From Serinus canaria (lineage: Eukaryota > Chordata > Aves > Passeriformes > Fringillidae): a stretch of DNA of 64,000 bases. The notes under the pieces were generated by a model that ran no database searches, was not told the DNA's origin, and worked only from the letters and a program-made list of their open reading frames with translations. The stretch's first letter is position 1; each line of letters begins with the position of its first letter. Position numbers and translations under genes: made by a program. Shown here piece after piece: positions 1-11,216 of this stretch. The DNA is taken from contig NC_066315.1 in NCBI RefSeq assembly GCF_022539315.1, positions 89,382,990 through 89,446,989 on the forward strand, read 5' to 3'.

Positions 1-1335
1 CACTAAGGTCTGCTTCCTGCTCCTGCAATCAGGACAGCTTGCTTGTAAAGGATTTCCACAAACTGACTGCAATTCTTATAAATAACTTGCTGTTAAAAAG
101 ACAATAAATAAATTTTAAATAAAAGAATTTTATCAAAATATTAATTGAAATAGAAAAACTCCAAGAACAAGATGTCTGACAAAGAAAATGGCTCTTTTTC
201 CTCCCTCCCTTCCTTCATTTATTTGAAAAATTAAATCTAAAATATCTGCCAAATACAAAATAACATTGTCTTTTATGGGAAAATGAAATTGTCTTATTCA
301 AATAGCTAACTTAGGTACTAATATTAGCAATTCAAAGAAAAAAAATATTATATTACTTTTTTGGAAAACAATACCTGTTATATGTCTTTCGACTTCATTT
401 TGCTGGACAGAGGTATTTTTTTACTGGTAGAAAGATTACAATCCTAATTGAACTTTAAGTAGAAAGATCACTGTAAATTGAACTACTGTCATATATGGAG
501 TAAATGTAAGTACTCCAGTTGATTTCAGCCAAAGGAAGATCAGAGATCATATAAGCTTTGGACCAAACACTTAAAACAAGCCAGTCAGCTTAAATACTAA
601 CAAGAAGACTTCCACTAAGTTACATATAACAAAAGGCTTTTGCCAGAATAAACTAAAAACAATGCTATGCAACCTAACAACATTTTCACAGATTCACAGA
701 ATATTCTGAGTTTGTGTCTTTGTGCATTACAGTTGTATCTGTAGTTTATAGTATTATCTGTAATGATAGAAGTAGGACTTTGATATGCCTTGTTAATAGT
801 TGCTACCTTTGGAGAAATAAAAATAGCAGAAAATGTGCAGGAATCAATACATTCTGCCCAGGATTTATTTATTTAGAGCATTTGGCCTACAAATCTGTAG
901 CTCTACCCTAGAGAAAAGGAACAACCACAGGCCTTGGGCAAAATCTCCCTTCAGTGTGGTAATGATGCTTAGAGGATTTGTATTAGTGTTCCTCCGTGTA
1001 TTTGTACTGTACCATACATCTAACACAGTATCATGGATTGTTTGAATCATTGTTTGGATCTGATAATGGATCAGAACTGATTTCATGCAGTGAACAGCTC
1101 CCAACCCTTCCACTGTTTTGAGTTGTCCCTTTAAAATTGACAACTGTTTCAGAAAACTAACTCACAAGATGTGTCTTTCTAATGAGAAATTGAAATCCAT
1201 GTGTTTTTTCATTCTTTTCCCTTTTCTCCCCTTTGCAAGTACCAAGAATTCATGTGAACAGCTGTTTTCTTGTTGGAAAAGGACAATAAGGAAGGAAAAT
1301 CAACTTAAAAATGTTATTTTTCTGTAAGTTGAAGT
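1..1335. other. AT-rich non-coding DNA, nothing recognised
   Basis: This stretch is AT-rich unique-looking sequence. All open frames are under 100 codons, overlap on both strands and resemble no known protein. I see no repeat family, RNA gene or CpG-rich promoter. Confidence 0.6.
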
Positions 1336-1339
1336 GCTT

Positions 1340-1560
1340 CTTGGTATTTACAGGCATAAAGGAGGCAGCTGCATTCTGTCCCAGCTTGAATTCATAAACC
1401 TAACTTGATCGCCTTCTGAAGAATTTATGAATCATGGTTAATAATCAGCTTTAGGCCCTTCTGAGGAAAGAATCACATTTTGAAGCTACAAAGGTCCACT
1501 AAATAGCCCACGGGAAATGACCCTGCATCCCATTAAATATAAAACCTCACTATTATAGGA
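1340..1560. promoter_or_regulatory. Possible conserved non-coding element (weak)
   Basis: A compact, balanced-composition segment without simple repeats or transposon motifs. It carries several short homeodomain-like AT words (for example ttaataatcag near 1439-1449) and two retained CpGs (near 1411 and 1511). This resembles vertebrate non-coding enhancers in character, but no conservation can be measured here. It could equally be ordinary unique intergenic DNA. Confidence 0.2.
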
Positions 1561-2679
1561 CTCTGTGTCAAAGGGAAAACATTTCAGTCTCTGCTCTCTT
1601 CAAGTGTCAGAGAGCTCCCTCTGCCTAAATGCTTTATTAAGATTGAGGAAACATACCAGATTCCTGCTACTCAGGGAAAACTGTTTTCTTCTTCTTGAAA
1701 AAGTTTAGTTCCTTTTACTTTGGGGGAAAGAAAACAAACCATTTCCTTTCTTCATTCCCATATATTCATTATGGTCCACCTCTTTTTAAAGCTCTTATCT
1801 TTCTTTTATCTATTTCATATGCCTGTGGCAAACACCATAGCTGTCTTCTTTCTATTCCAGGAATTGGCTACAGTGTATTCTTTATCTTACTTAGAACAGG
1901 TTGCTATTTTCCTATTTAAATGGAAGATATGGATTGAAAGTCAGATGTGAAGGTCAGAGAAGTGGTTCTTAGTTTATTGCAATTTAAGTCTTTGCAGGCC
2001 ACTTTTTGCTTGATGGAAGGCACAATCACAAACAAATTATAGAGAAATAAAGTGAAATTCACATTTCCTTTAATAATATATTTAAGTTTCCAAGGCATAA
2101 GTGGCCCCCCATCTAGTTTGCTGTCTCTTCAATTGCAATAATGGTATGGGCCACAACTCCTACAGAAAAGAGTAATTTAAAAGGCCCTCTTCACATTTTA
2201 TTAGAGAACATACATACAAGGTATGTGAAAGTGAAAAGATGACAAATAGAACAGGTACAACTGTGGCTGTTGATACCCATTGTTTCATTTAAGAATAGCA
2301 ACAAATTATGATAGATAAGAATATCCTGTCTTACTCCACTTATGAAGGGGAGAGTTTAACCAAATTATATTCTGATACAACCATTCTTACTTAAGCCAAC
2401 TTCTCATAGCCTATAACTCCTTTTTTATAAAATTTCTTGGCATAACTGATGGTGGTTCAGAAGTTCCTTAGACTTTATATATTTGACACGATATAAATAA
2501 CACCCAAGAAGTTATAATGATTATAAAAGCCAGTAGTGCTACCAAGTTACCACTACCAACAAAAGCCATAAATTCTATTATCAATATAAAAAAAAGTTAC
2601 CTTCAATCACTTGAGGTATGAAAAAGAATGTTCATTGTGAGGAAAGGAAAATGGAATGAAAAAAGAGAAATGCAAATAT
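1561..2679. other. AT-rich non-coding DNA, nothing recognised
   Basis: No supported gene or repeat. A pyrimidine tract followed by ccag near 1846-1860 resembles a splice acceptor, but there is no coding sequence or matching donor to support an exon. Confidence 0.55.
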
Positions 2680-3000
2680 TGCAGAGTCCAGAAAAGAATA
2701 TAATTACATTCTGATTCCCTAATCTGAAAAATCTAAAAATAGAAAGGTCTCTGGAAAGTAATCAGAGTGTGAGAGTCTTCAACAAATTTGACATGATCTT
2801 ACAGTATTTTAGCTACAAAAACCAACAAAAATAAATTTCAATTGTCCACACAGAGATTTCGTTTCTGAATGAAGAGGAATAACTTTTTATAGCTGCCTTG
2901 CAGCCTTACTTGGAATATTGCCTGCATTTTTAGAAATTGTAGAAAAAATCATCAAAATGGTAAGAAAAATGATAAGAATTTCCTTTAACTTTAGTTATTA
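2680..3000 (+). mobile_element. Ancient CR1-clade LINE fragment (reverse transcriptase C-terminal part)
   Basis: At 2895-2930 the + strand translates as ALQPYLEYCLHF. This matches the conserved ALVRPHLEYCVQFW motif just downstream of the palm domain in CR1/L3-type reverse transcriptases. Sequence just upstream (near 2755-2880) follows the family's order of lower-conservation segments, and downstream there is a trace of the RRATKMI-type segment (near 2940-2985). Frames are broken by stops and indels, so this is a fossil without coding capacity. The boundaries are approximate, because similarity fades gradually on both sides. It belongs to an old amniote-wide layer, clearly more diverged than the CR1 3' ends elsewhere in the window. 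Confidence 0.6.
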
Positions 3001-5727
3001 TAGTCTATTAATTACAAAACATATAGACAAGAACAACTGTTCAAAGTCTAGCAAAAGCTAAGTCCATGCAGGTATCTGTTACCTGATCGTTAAATGATCT
3101 AAAACCTCCAAAAACTAAAACCTTATCTCCAGGCAGGCTAAGACAAGCCCAGGTCCTGAGGTCTAAAAGAAGCCTGGGGCTTCTTACAGGGAGTAACAAC
3201 TCTGAATTTATGGGGCTAAAAGGCTACATTGAATAGTAAAGAGGGAGCTGCTCATGAGCACTGAGCCCTGAGTTCACAGTAGATACTGGGCAACCACTAG
3301 TTGCATCTCTTGGAGCACTCAGTCAGTCACAATATGAAAAATACCCTTGGGAGAAGAGAAAAAGTATGGGATAGGAACTGGAGTCTGTAGAGCTACTTCT
3401 GCAGTACGATTTCTTGGAGACAAATCTGGTTTGAGACAAGCAGCCCAAAACTGAATAAACTCACAAGCTTTTAAACTGTGTCTCCACCAAAAGTTCTTAG
3501 CTTCTTCTTCTCTTTATTTATTTATTTAGGTTATTAGCCTTGCCTGTAGATTTAGCTTGTACAAAGAAAAAAAGTGATTGGCTACTGCCTAGTAATTACT
3601 CCAGAGAGATTTTACTTTCTCATAACACAAGGTTGTGATTATTATCAGCCTTCTGTGACATGTACAAAATGGTTGAATCCAACCTCATTGTCTCCGATGC
3701 CCTTCATGTACTGAGGACAACCTCACAAATATGTCATGTACTCTGCAGGACAAGGCAGAAGTGCCATTAAAACTTTATGGAAACAGACACTATGATTTCA
3801 TGTGCAAAACTCTGCTTTCCTGGTGCCATATATATTCCATTATAAACTATTAACGACATAGCTAGCTATTGCACAACACATACTTAAAGGTATAACACAG
3901 AATCTATGCATAACTTTAAAAGAGAAATGGAAATAAAGCTCATTTTATAACTAGTGTTTAGCTTCTTTGATTAAAGCCAAGCTTTTCTTCAGTTTCTGTG
4001 TCCATACAGTTATATTTGGCCCAAGGAGGATACACTAGTGTGCAGAACAGGCTTGCCAGGAGTCTGATAAAATAGGCACTTGTTTGTTCAGTTCCAGGGC
4101 TGCTGATTCACTGGCTTCGGAAACTCCTTCTGACAGAAAGCATCTTACTAAATATATTTAAATTATCTTGTGGATACAGATGTATCCAACAACAGCAGAA
4201 AAATAAAGCCATATACTGAGAATTGGTTATATCACTTGAATATGAATATTTAGTTTTTATTCAGGGTTTTATATCTCTAGACCTCATGAGGCATTATGAC
4301 CATGGAAAGTAAACCACAAAATGTTTAAAAAGTTGTACAGCATCAATGTCTTCAGTTTATAAAGTTTTTGGTGCTATCACCAGGCTTTACCTTCTACTAC
4401 AAGAACCCAATAAGACAAAAAGTGTCACAAAAATGTCTGTGATTGTTTCTCTGATACAGAAAAATGAAACAGAAAATATATTTTATTTCATCCAGGAGAA
4501 TATCTGAAAGTGCTGGTCACACTGTCTTTGGTTGATAACACTTGTGCAGATTTCTTCTTCCTATATTTTTTAAGTTCAACAAGCATAAAAGCTTTAGGAA
4601 GAAAAGTGGAAAAGAAAACTCTTAACTATCAAAATCCTAAAAGTATTCTTTTAAGCATGTCTATAGTGAAAGCATTTTTAAGACTCATGGGTCCTTTTCT
4701 ACATCAAAATAAGTTTTTCAAACATTTTTGTGTATAAAATCATAATATTTTATTATTTATTCCAAAACACTTTGAAGCAAAAAGAAGGAACCTCAATATT
4801 TCCACACGTGAGGAAGAGGTGAAAGATTTTTCTTCCACTGGTAAAAGTAGCACATTAACAGACATACCACTTATTTGCTTAGATGAAAACCTGAATGCAA
4901 CTCTAAGAATAAACTAAAGCTACTGAAAAGAAAGAAATATTTTCTTCATAAGAGATTATTTATAGATCTCACCTGGGATTAGCCAATAATTTCTTTCATA
5001 TGTGAATCAAATGCAAGAAGAATGGAAAGTAATTATAATATGATATATTACATCAAAAGGCAGACGTTTAGAAGCACATCTGCAGCCTACCTATGGGAAA
5101 GACACAGAGAAAACTGACACAAAAAATGCCTCTAAATGTGAACTGAGCAAGTAGCCACAGGTTACTAGTTCAAAACATAACTTATATTTGACATCTGGAT
5201 TTTGTGAACTGCCTTGAAAAATAAAAGAAAATAAAAATATGAAGTGGTGGAGTATAGTCCAGAGCTACAAGTCTATATCTCATTTTTCTTATCTTAGGTG
5301 TTAAAAGAGAATACTCATCATTGCAATCCTGACAATGTCATTGAAGTTAATCATGCAAGTATAACTCTTCCTATGGGAGTGCATCCTGTTGAAAAATCAA
5401 CATGTTTTTAAACTTATTCAGTGCTTTTGTATGAACAATTCTGGACAGAATTGATACAGAATATCAATTGATACAGAATACGGAAAGAATTCTTTCTGAG
5501 AAGAGAGTGAACAATAAAGACTACTGGATTTCGGGCTCCTTACAGTAACTGAAATTATTAAGTCCCAATTAGAGAAAACATTTAAAAATATGTAAAATGA
5601 TGGTGGTGCATGGTACCACCTTAGCTCGTTTGCCCTCTGACAGTTCTCACATTTCTATACAAAATGAATTCACAGCATGACTGGAGTGCTCTAGTCAAGA
5701 ACTTGGGAATCCTGTTCTTGATTAAGA
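3001..5727. other. Non-coding DNA with minor local repeats
   Basis: Nothing gene-like. It contains a short (TTTA)n run near 3515-3530, a 9-nt-scale hairpin at about 3167-3185 (aagaagcc, spacer tgg, ggcttctt), and a direct duplication at 5449-5480. The rest is unique AT-rich sequence. Confidence 0.55.
5449..5480. repeat. Short direct duplication, 15 bp unit
   Basis: The word aattgatacagaata occurs at 5449-5463 and again at 5466-5480 with a 2-bp gap (period 17). Both copies are identical, which indicates a local slippage-type duplication. No function is implied. Confidence 0.85.
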
Positions 5728-5816
5728 AGAACCACATCTCACACGTAACTTCTCTTACAAGTATAAGTGGAAGCTACTTATACTTGTAAGAGAAGTTACG
5801 TGTGAGATGTGGTTCT
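5728..5816. repeat. Perfect inverted repeat, 41-bp arms, 7-nt spacer
   Basis: The left arm 5728-5768 and right arm 5776-5816 are exact reverse complements over all 41 positions. They are separated by ggaagct (5769-5775). A transcript of either strand would fold into an 89-nt hairpin with an uninterrupted stem. Perfect complementarity in neutral DNA implies a recent event, most simply a template switch during replication that copied one arm back from the other. No terminal transposon signature or target duplication is evident. A shorter inverted pair, gttctt (5714-5719) and aagaac (5727-5732), lies at its left edge and may have primed the switch. A miRNA or endo-siRNA hairpin is an alternative, but animal pre-miRNAs normally have bulges. 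Confidence 0.95.
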
Positions 5817-6249
5817 ATTTTTTCAGAAGATTAAGTAATGCAATATCACACTGTGCCAAGCTATGTGAGCCCTCCAGCACAGTACCAACACAGAGATATA
5901 AATGCTTTTTTTGATGAAATGTCCATTCTGTGCTAAGATTGGCATTTGGAAACAGACCAAACAATAAGAAAGAGTGAATATATAAATGTTCATGTACAAT
6001 AGGCAGAATATATACCCCTTCATTGTGCTGAACCCATGAAAAAAGTGAGCTCATCCATGACAATGTATCCATGCTCATTGAGGAAAGAGAGCTTTCACCA
6101 TTCAGAAGATCCAAAAGTTCAATTTGTTTTTGTTTTTTGAGAAAAAAAGATCCATTCTCACAAGTTCAAAACATGTTTTTGAGCCAGAAGAAGAGCACAC
6201 CTGCGGTATTTATGCTACCATTGACTGTTCTTATCTAGAAATAATAGTC
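5817..6249. other. Non-coding DNA, nothing recognised
   Basis: Unique AT-rich sequence between the perfect hairpin and the avian repeat. Minus-strand open frames here are short and overlap the hairpin, so they have no coding support. Confidence 0.5.
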
Positions 6250-7325
6250 TAATTTTGACTGCACCAATTGTGAGTCTCTGCTAGGTGGATCCTGTCTGGA
6301 CTCGAGGCACCCACTAAACCAGCCTTATCACTTGTCTTCTCAGCTGGACAGGGGAAAGAAAATATAATGAAAGGTTTGTGGGTCAAGGTAAAGACAGGGA
6401 GAGTTCCCTCACTGATTACCATCGTGGGCAAAACAGAATTAACTGAGAGGAAGTCAACTTAATTTGTTGAAAATTAAAACTAAATAGAACAATGAAAAAA
6501 AAAAAAAAGAAAAAAAAAAGAAAAAAGCCAACAAAAACCTTTGCTTCACCCTTCCCTTCATCTCTGTTTTAACTTCGCTCTTGATTTCCTCAACTTTCTC
6601 CCCTGCAGCACTGCGGGGGGATGGAGAATGGGGGCTGCATCACACTCTGTTTTGGCTGTTCCTTCCTCCTCAGGGGAAAGCCTCCTTACATCCTTCCCCT
6701 CCTACAGCGTGGAGTCCCTCCTATGGGAGACAAACCTTCATGCCACAATGGGCGTCACTTCCATGGGATGCCTGTTCCCCCAGGAACAGACTGCTCCAGC
6801 ATGGATCCCTGAGAGAGTCACAAACCCTGACAGCAAACTTACTGCAGTGTGGGCTCCTCTCTTCAAGGGGACACAGGTGCCTCCAGGTGCCTGCTCCAGT
6901 GGGGACTTCCCATCACAGCCTCCTTTGGACATCCACCTGCTCTGGTGGTCTTCTGCACAAGCTGCAGGTGGATCTCTGCTCCCCTGTGGACCTCTGTAGG
7001 CTGGAGGGACACTGCAGCCTCACCATGCCTCATGGTCTGCAGGGGAATCCCTCCTCCTGCACCTGCAACACCTCCTGCCCCTCCTTCTTCACGGACCTTG
7101 GTGTCTGCAGAGATGTTTCTTTCACATATTCACACTCCACTGCCCATCTGAAGTTGCTGGTTCCCTTTGCCCCTCAACCCTTCTCCAGTCTATCCTCTGC
7201 CACTGTTGCTGATGGGCTCATCCTTGGCATGAGTCAGGTTCACCTTGGAACCAGCTGCTCTTGGTTCTGTGGGATATAGGAGAAGCTTCAAGCACCTCCT
7301 GGCGGAAGCCACCCCTGTAAGGTAG
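6250..7325. mobile_element. High-copy avian interspersed repeat (probably LTR/ERV-derived), diverged copy
   Basis: This roughly 1.1-kb block is much richer in GC than its surroundings and changes composition abruptly at both ends. Its phrase order follows a repeat I recognise from many bird genomes: an opening segment about contrasting lane-like words such as ctctgctaggtgga (near 6277-6290), then direct-repeat-like modules around gctccagcatgga and gtgggctcctctc, then cttggtgtctgcagagatg (7098-7116), and finally a gctgatgggctcatccttgg-type segment (7210 onward). The internal modules resemble each other (several variants of a 'ctccag...tggg' unit), a reason to suspect old tandem structure. I believe the family is LTR-retrotransposon derived, but I cannot name it securely. 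Orientation is not assigned. Overlapping open frames of up to 232 codons here reflect low stop density from composition, not a gene. Confidence 0.6.
6491..6527. repeat. A-rich tract inside the avian repeat
   Basis: Runs of A interrupted by single G residues. The tract sits inside the repeat, with repeat-matching sequence on both sides. It is therefore an expanded internal A-rich segment, not the 3' tail of a retroposed copy. Confidence 0.8.
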
Positions 7326-8985
7326 GGAACATTTGCAACATTTATAAATGACCATGAGAGCATTCATTGAATAATGATATTATTATACAAGCAAATAGTT
7401 GGTAGACATTGATTTAGACATTTTATTGTTTTTCTATAGCATGAAAGGACACTTCAGTTGAGGAGAGGTATTGAAATCTTGTAGAAAGCCTTGATGGAAA
7501 GAGCACTAGCACTGTTTCATTTAGCTGGGTCATGCCTACAAACTTCAGAAGGAAATAGCCATTCTTATTGTTTCATGCAAATCCATCAATATTTATCTTT
7601 ATAAAGAAAATGAAGGACACAAATGAAAGGCTGTTATTTACTATTATTAGCATAATATTTCTAAGAAAAACATGTAGTTGGACTGATCATAGTCTTTTTA
7701 TTGGCACGCATTTCAGAGATATCCCAAATTATCTTTTAGTTGGTTTCCTTATTAATTCAGCTAGAGAAGACGCATCATTACAAGATTAAAATGGCATTAT
7801 TATTGCTGGGTGAATATGAAGCTTACTGGAAACAATAGTTGTTGTGACAACAATCGCTGAAAAAGAAAATTAAATACATCTATAAGTACTACTGATAAGA
7901 CTGTAGTCAAAACTCTGTTTTTAATCTACATTATTACAAGTTAGTATTTTTTTCTTTCATGTCGCTGAATTATATATATAATAGACTAAATTGCACCAAC
8001 ATTAGCACATTACTGCAATTCTTCCCTTTCTTGAGAGTAGGAAATATTTACAAATTTTCCAAATATGGTATATCATGACTCTTGGAAATGCTCATCTACA
8101 TGATTAATGAAAAAGAAAAGATGTTTCCAGCAGGTAAGAACAATGAAGACAAAGAAATATTTTGCAATGCAAATAAAAGAAGATGAAAAAAACAAGCACT
8201 TCCATCAGTCTGACTGTAAAATCATAAGACTGCAGAGTATGATATGCATTAAGCATAATTATATACAAATGCATACTTTGAAAATGAACATCAAAAGTGT
8301 GTTTATATTGCAGTGAAATTAAGCACATGTCCCAGTTAATATTAATAACTTCCTTGTTATATGAGTGTGTTTTCATTTTAAGAGCTTTTTATTTGTTCTT
8401 TTTGCCACTGAGTTGGACTCTCTATTGCAGTTCTTAGACCAAAACTACATCAGTAGACTGCTGCTGTGGGCAAAGAAGCTTCCTAGCTTGCCTGCCACTG
8501 CCACTTCCAAATGGGATATTACAGAATCATATATGTGATCCTGTCTAAAGTCCTCTTATAGGAGTTCTTCTACCTGACAGGCACCTGTACAATTGGAGGA
8601 AGAGATGCATCAGAAAATGCAGTAAAATAAATCAGTGGTACAGTTAACATAAGTTAAAAATAAGGGAAAATGGTGCAGAAATGTTTCTCTGTGGTATAGA
8701 AAGCTTGGAGTTAAGTGCTAACAAACTTTTTTTTTCCCCAATGATTCCTGAACAACCAATGATCCTTGGGCCAAGCCATACAAAAAATCTGCAAGGAGAA
8801 ATAATTCTCTAGGTCCTGAGTCAGTCTATATGAAATTGTCATAACACTCTTGTCAAAGCGCCACTCTAGAACAAACCTCATCTCAACAGTTTTGTGGGAA
8901 TAATGAGATGAAAAAATTGTCTTGCAATATTTACAAAAGAGAGCAACACGAAAGTAACATAGATACTTAGTAAGAAACTAAAAGG
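7326..8985. other. AT-rich non-coding DNA, nothing recognised
   Basis: No supported gene or repeat. The small overlapping frames at 8104-8376 lie on both strands and look random. The last few hundred bases could contain more of the LINE that starts clearly near 9.0 kb, but no motif is readable there. Confidence 0.5.
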
Positions 8986-8989
8986 AGGT

Positions 8990-10807
8990 CCTGTAAGAGC
9001 AAAATCTTCACTGGAAGCTTGGGAATGATTTGGATACTCCTGTTTGAGTCACAACACAAATGCATACATTTTCCAAAATGTTAGAGGAAGAACAAAACAA
9101 AGTCAGCATGGGCAAACAGCAGAGTAAGGAAGTAGATTAAAATTAAAAAACTATCCTTCAAATGTGAAGAGTTCAGTCTGAATAATGACCAGAAAAGAAC
9201 ATGAATTTTGGTAGCTTAAATGTAAAAACATACTAATGCCAGACAAAAAAAAACCAAAAAACAAATCCTAAAATCTTAGGAAAAATGACTACTTGGATGA
9301 GATGACAACATAGATTACAATGTAGCAAAAGAATGAAATTAATATTTTGAATCTCCCTGCATCAGGTACATGTTTAAAGATATTTTCTGTTTGCTTGTTT
9401 TAAGCCAGAACTTTTTTTTACAAAGAACACAAAAGAGAATAAAAATATCACATTTAAATGTCAAGAGCACAGGTCATAGGACAACTTGACAAAATGAAGG
9501 ATTTTACATCATCAAAGCCAAACACATGCTTTTAAGACCTTTGCTGAAATGCAAAGAATAAGTGTCTGAATTATGGACTGAAGTATGTGCCTTCACACTT
9601 AAAATTGGCTCTATACCAGAGCACTAGAAGGAGACTTACTCTGGAAACTCACTGATCAATAACCTGTACTGTGAATGAAACAAAAAATAAGACAAAGTCT
9701 AGGGTCTCCGCAGAGACTTTTAAAGAAACTAAGTAGCCATGGTATAAAGAAAAGTCTACCTTGCATAAACAAATGGAAATAAATTAGGATGCAGTGGAAA
9801 AAATGTTTTTCATACAGAAGAGAATGAAGTGAAGTTCTGAATAAACTGTCATGTAAAGAAGATGAATAACTATGTGAAAATTTTTCTGATCATGAAGATT
9901 TATTTGGGATCTTAAAAAGAAGAGTTGGCTGCAGAGAGTTGCAAAAGGACTACGTAGCCCTGAGATGTAGGATGATTAACTGCAAGATGGGATTTAATGC
10001 AAATAAATGTCATGTGCATTTGGAAAAACAAATTTAATTTTATGACAGGTTCTATAATGATGGCTTCTAAGATGACTGTTAATAGTCAGGAATGAGCTCA
10101 TAGATTAAAATAAAGATCTTCACACAATTCTCCCTTCAAGTGCTCACTAAAAGGAAAGAAAACCAAATTTTAAGGCTTAATAGGTAAAGAATAGAAGACA
10201 AGACAGAAAATAGTATTTTTTGATTATATGAATCACCAGCACACCTGCATTTGAATGTTGTGTACATCTGACTCTCTTATATCCTGAAGAAGATACAATG
10301 GAAAGTCAAGAATATGTTCAAAACCAGCTTCCAAATGAAGAAATGTTAAATAAACTAGCATGGTTTGAGGCTGACAGAAATAAGGGAGGTATGACGGCAT
10401 CCATAAGTTCAGAAATGTTGCAGTGTGCAGACTGCATTCCCTTCCACTCTAGAACCATCTGCAATCAAACAAAACCACAAGGTGACAGGTTCAAATTTCC
10501 AAACTATATGGAATATTAGCGGTAGTAATAGCCAGTTTGAAAGGCAGTGGGACACAACTACTTGCATAGAGTCTAAAAAACATTGGAAGAAAATATAAAA
10601 GATGTCACTGGAGTCTGTAAGGAATCGAGATAACACACCTACCTCTAAAAGTTTCCTAAATGTGGAACTGCTGGGTTCAGGGGAATTTCACAATATACTT
10701 GTCATCTTCTTCCACTTTTTTCCAGGCATCTGCTTTTGCCTACTGTCAGAGACAGGATATGGGACCAGACAAGCTTTTGGTCTGATCTGACACAGCTGTT
10801 CAGATGC
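8990..10807 (+). mobile_element. Ancient CR1/L3-clade LINE, decayed, reverse transcriptase to 3' end
   Basis: Several motifs occur in family order on the + strand. Around 9070-9124 a 'PGK-ILE ... SQHGF' segment survives, read as QHGQTAE from 9104. At 9984-10028 the translation KMGFNANKCHVHLEK corresponds to the conserved QMKFNVDKCKVMHIGK block after the YADD palm motif. At 10738-10807 the 3' untranslated signature 'ctgtcagagacaggat ... ttttggtctgatctgac' matches the 3' end of an old CR1-type family common in turtles, crocodilians and birds. Reading frames are destroyed by many stops and indels, so it is immobile. The length of about 1.8 kb suggests 5' truncation within ORF2. The 5' boundary is uncertain. 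Confidence 0.65.
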
Positions 10808-11151
10808 TCCCAGTGATAAAACTCACTGTTCTTCATTATGAAAAATAAAAATATTTGATTTTTTGTCTGTTAAACATTCCATGCAATAGTCATGAGTGAG
10901 TGCTCTATTTCTTTGCAAGTGGGTTTGAAAGCCTTGCTCTTGATCAACATATACTGAATGCAGAAGAATACTGCAGTTTCTGTCTCAACTACTCAGTGCT
11001 GTTATATATTAAGAGTACTTACTATAAGACCTTAAAAGTGTGTTCATTGTTGTGGAAATCTTTAAAACTTAGGAAGGATTTCCAATGAAGTTTCAAGGGA
11101 TTTCTCTTTTAATGTATTTGCAAATCTGTTTTGGTGAACACGCGGTACATC
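10808..11151. other. Non-coding DNA, nothing recognised
   Basis: Short AT-rich interval between the 3' end of the ancient LINE and the A/G tract. Confidence 0.5.
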
Positions 11152-11216
11152 AAAGAAAAAAAAAAGGAAAAAAAAGGGAAAAAAGGGAAAAAAGGGAAAA
11201 AAGGAAAAAAAGAAAC
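11152..11216. repeat. Polypurine (AAAAAAGGG)n-like tract
   Basis: About 60 bases of A and G on the + strand, including four close copies of a nine-base A6G3 unit. Interruptions at both ends show an imperfect minisatellite that probably grew from an A-rich seed. The lysine/glycine-rich open frame across it is a composition artefact. Confidence 0.9.

Noticed and set aside
1846..1870. Pyrimidine tract plus ccag as a splice acceptor
   Set aside because: Common by chance in T-rich DNA, with no donor or coding exon downstream.
6491..6527. A run considered as poly(A) tail of a processed pseudogene
   Set aside because: Repeat-matching sequence continues on both sides, so it is internal to the avian repeat.
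6581..7279. 232-codon open frame on the + strand, with others overlapping
   Set aside because: It lies wholly inside a GC-rich interspersed repeat. Several frames are open at once, the translation has no domain, and low stop density follows from composition.
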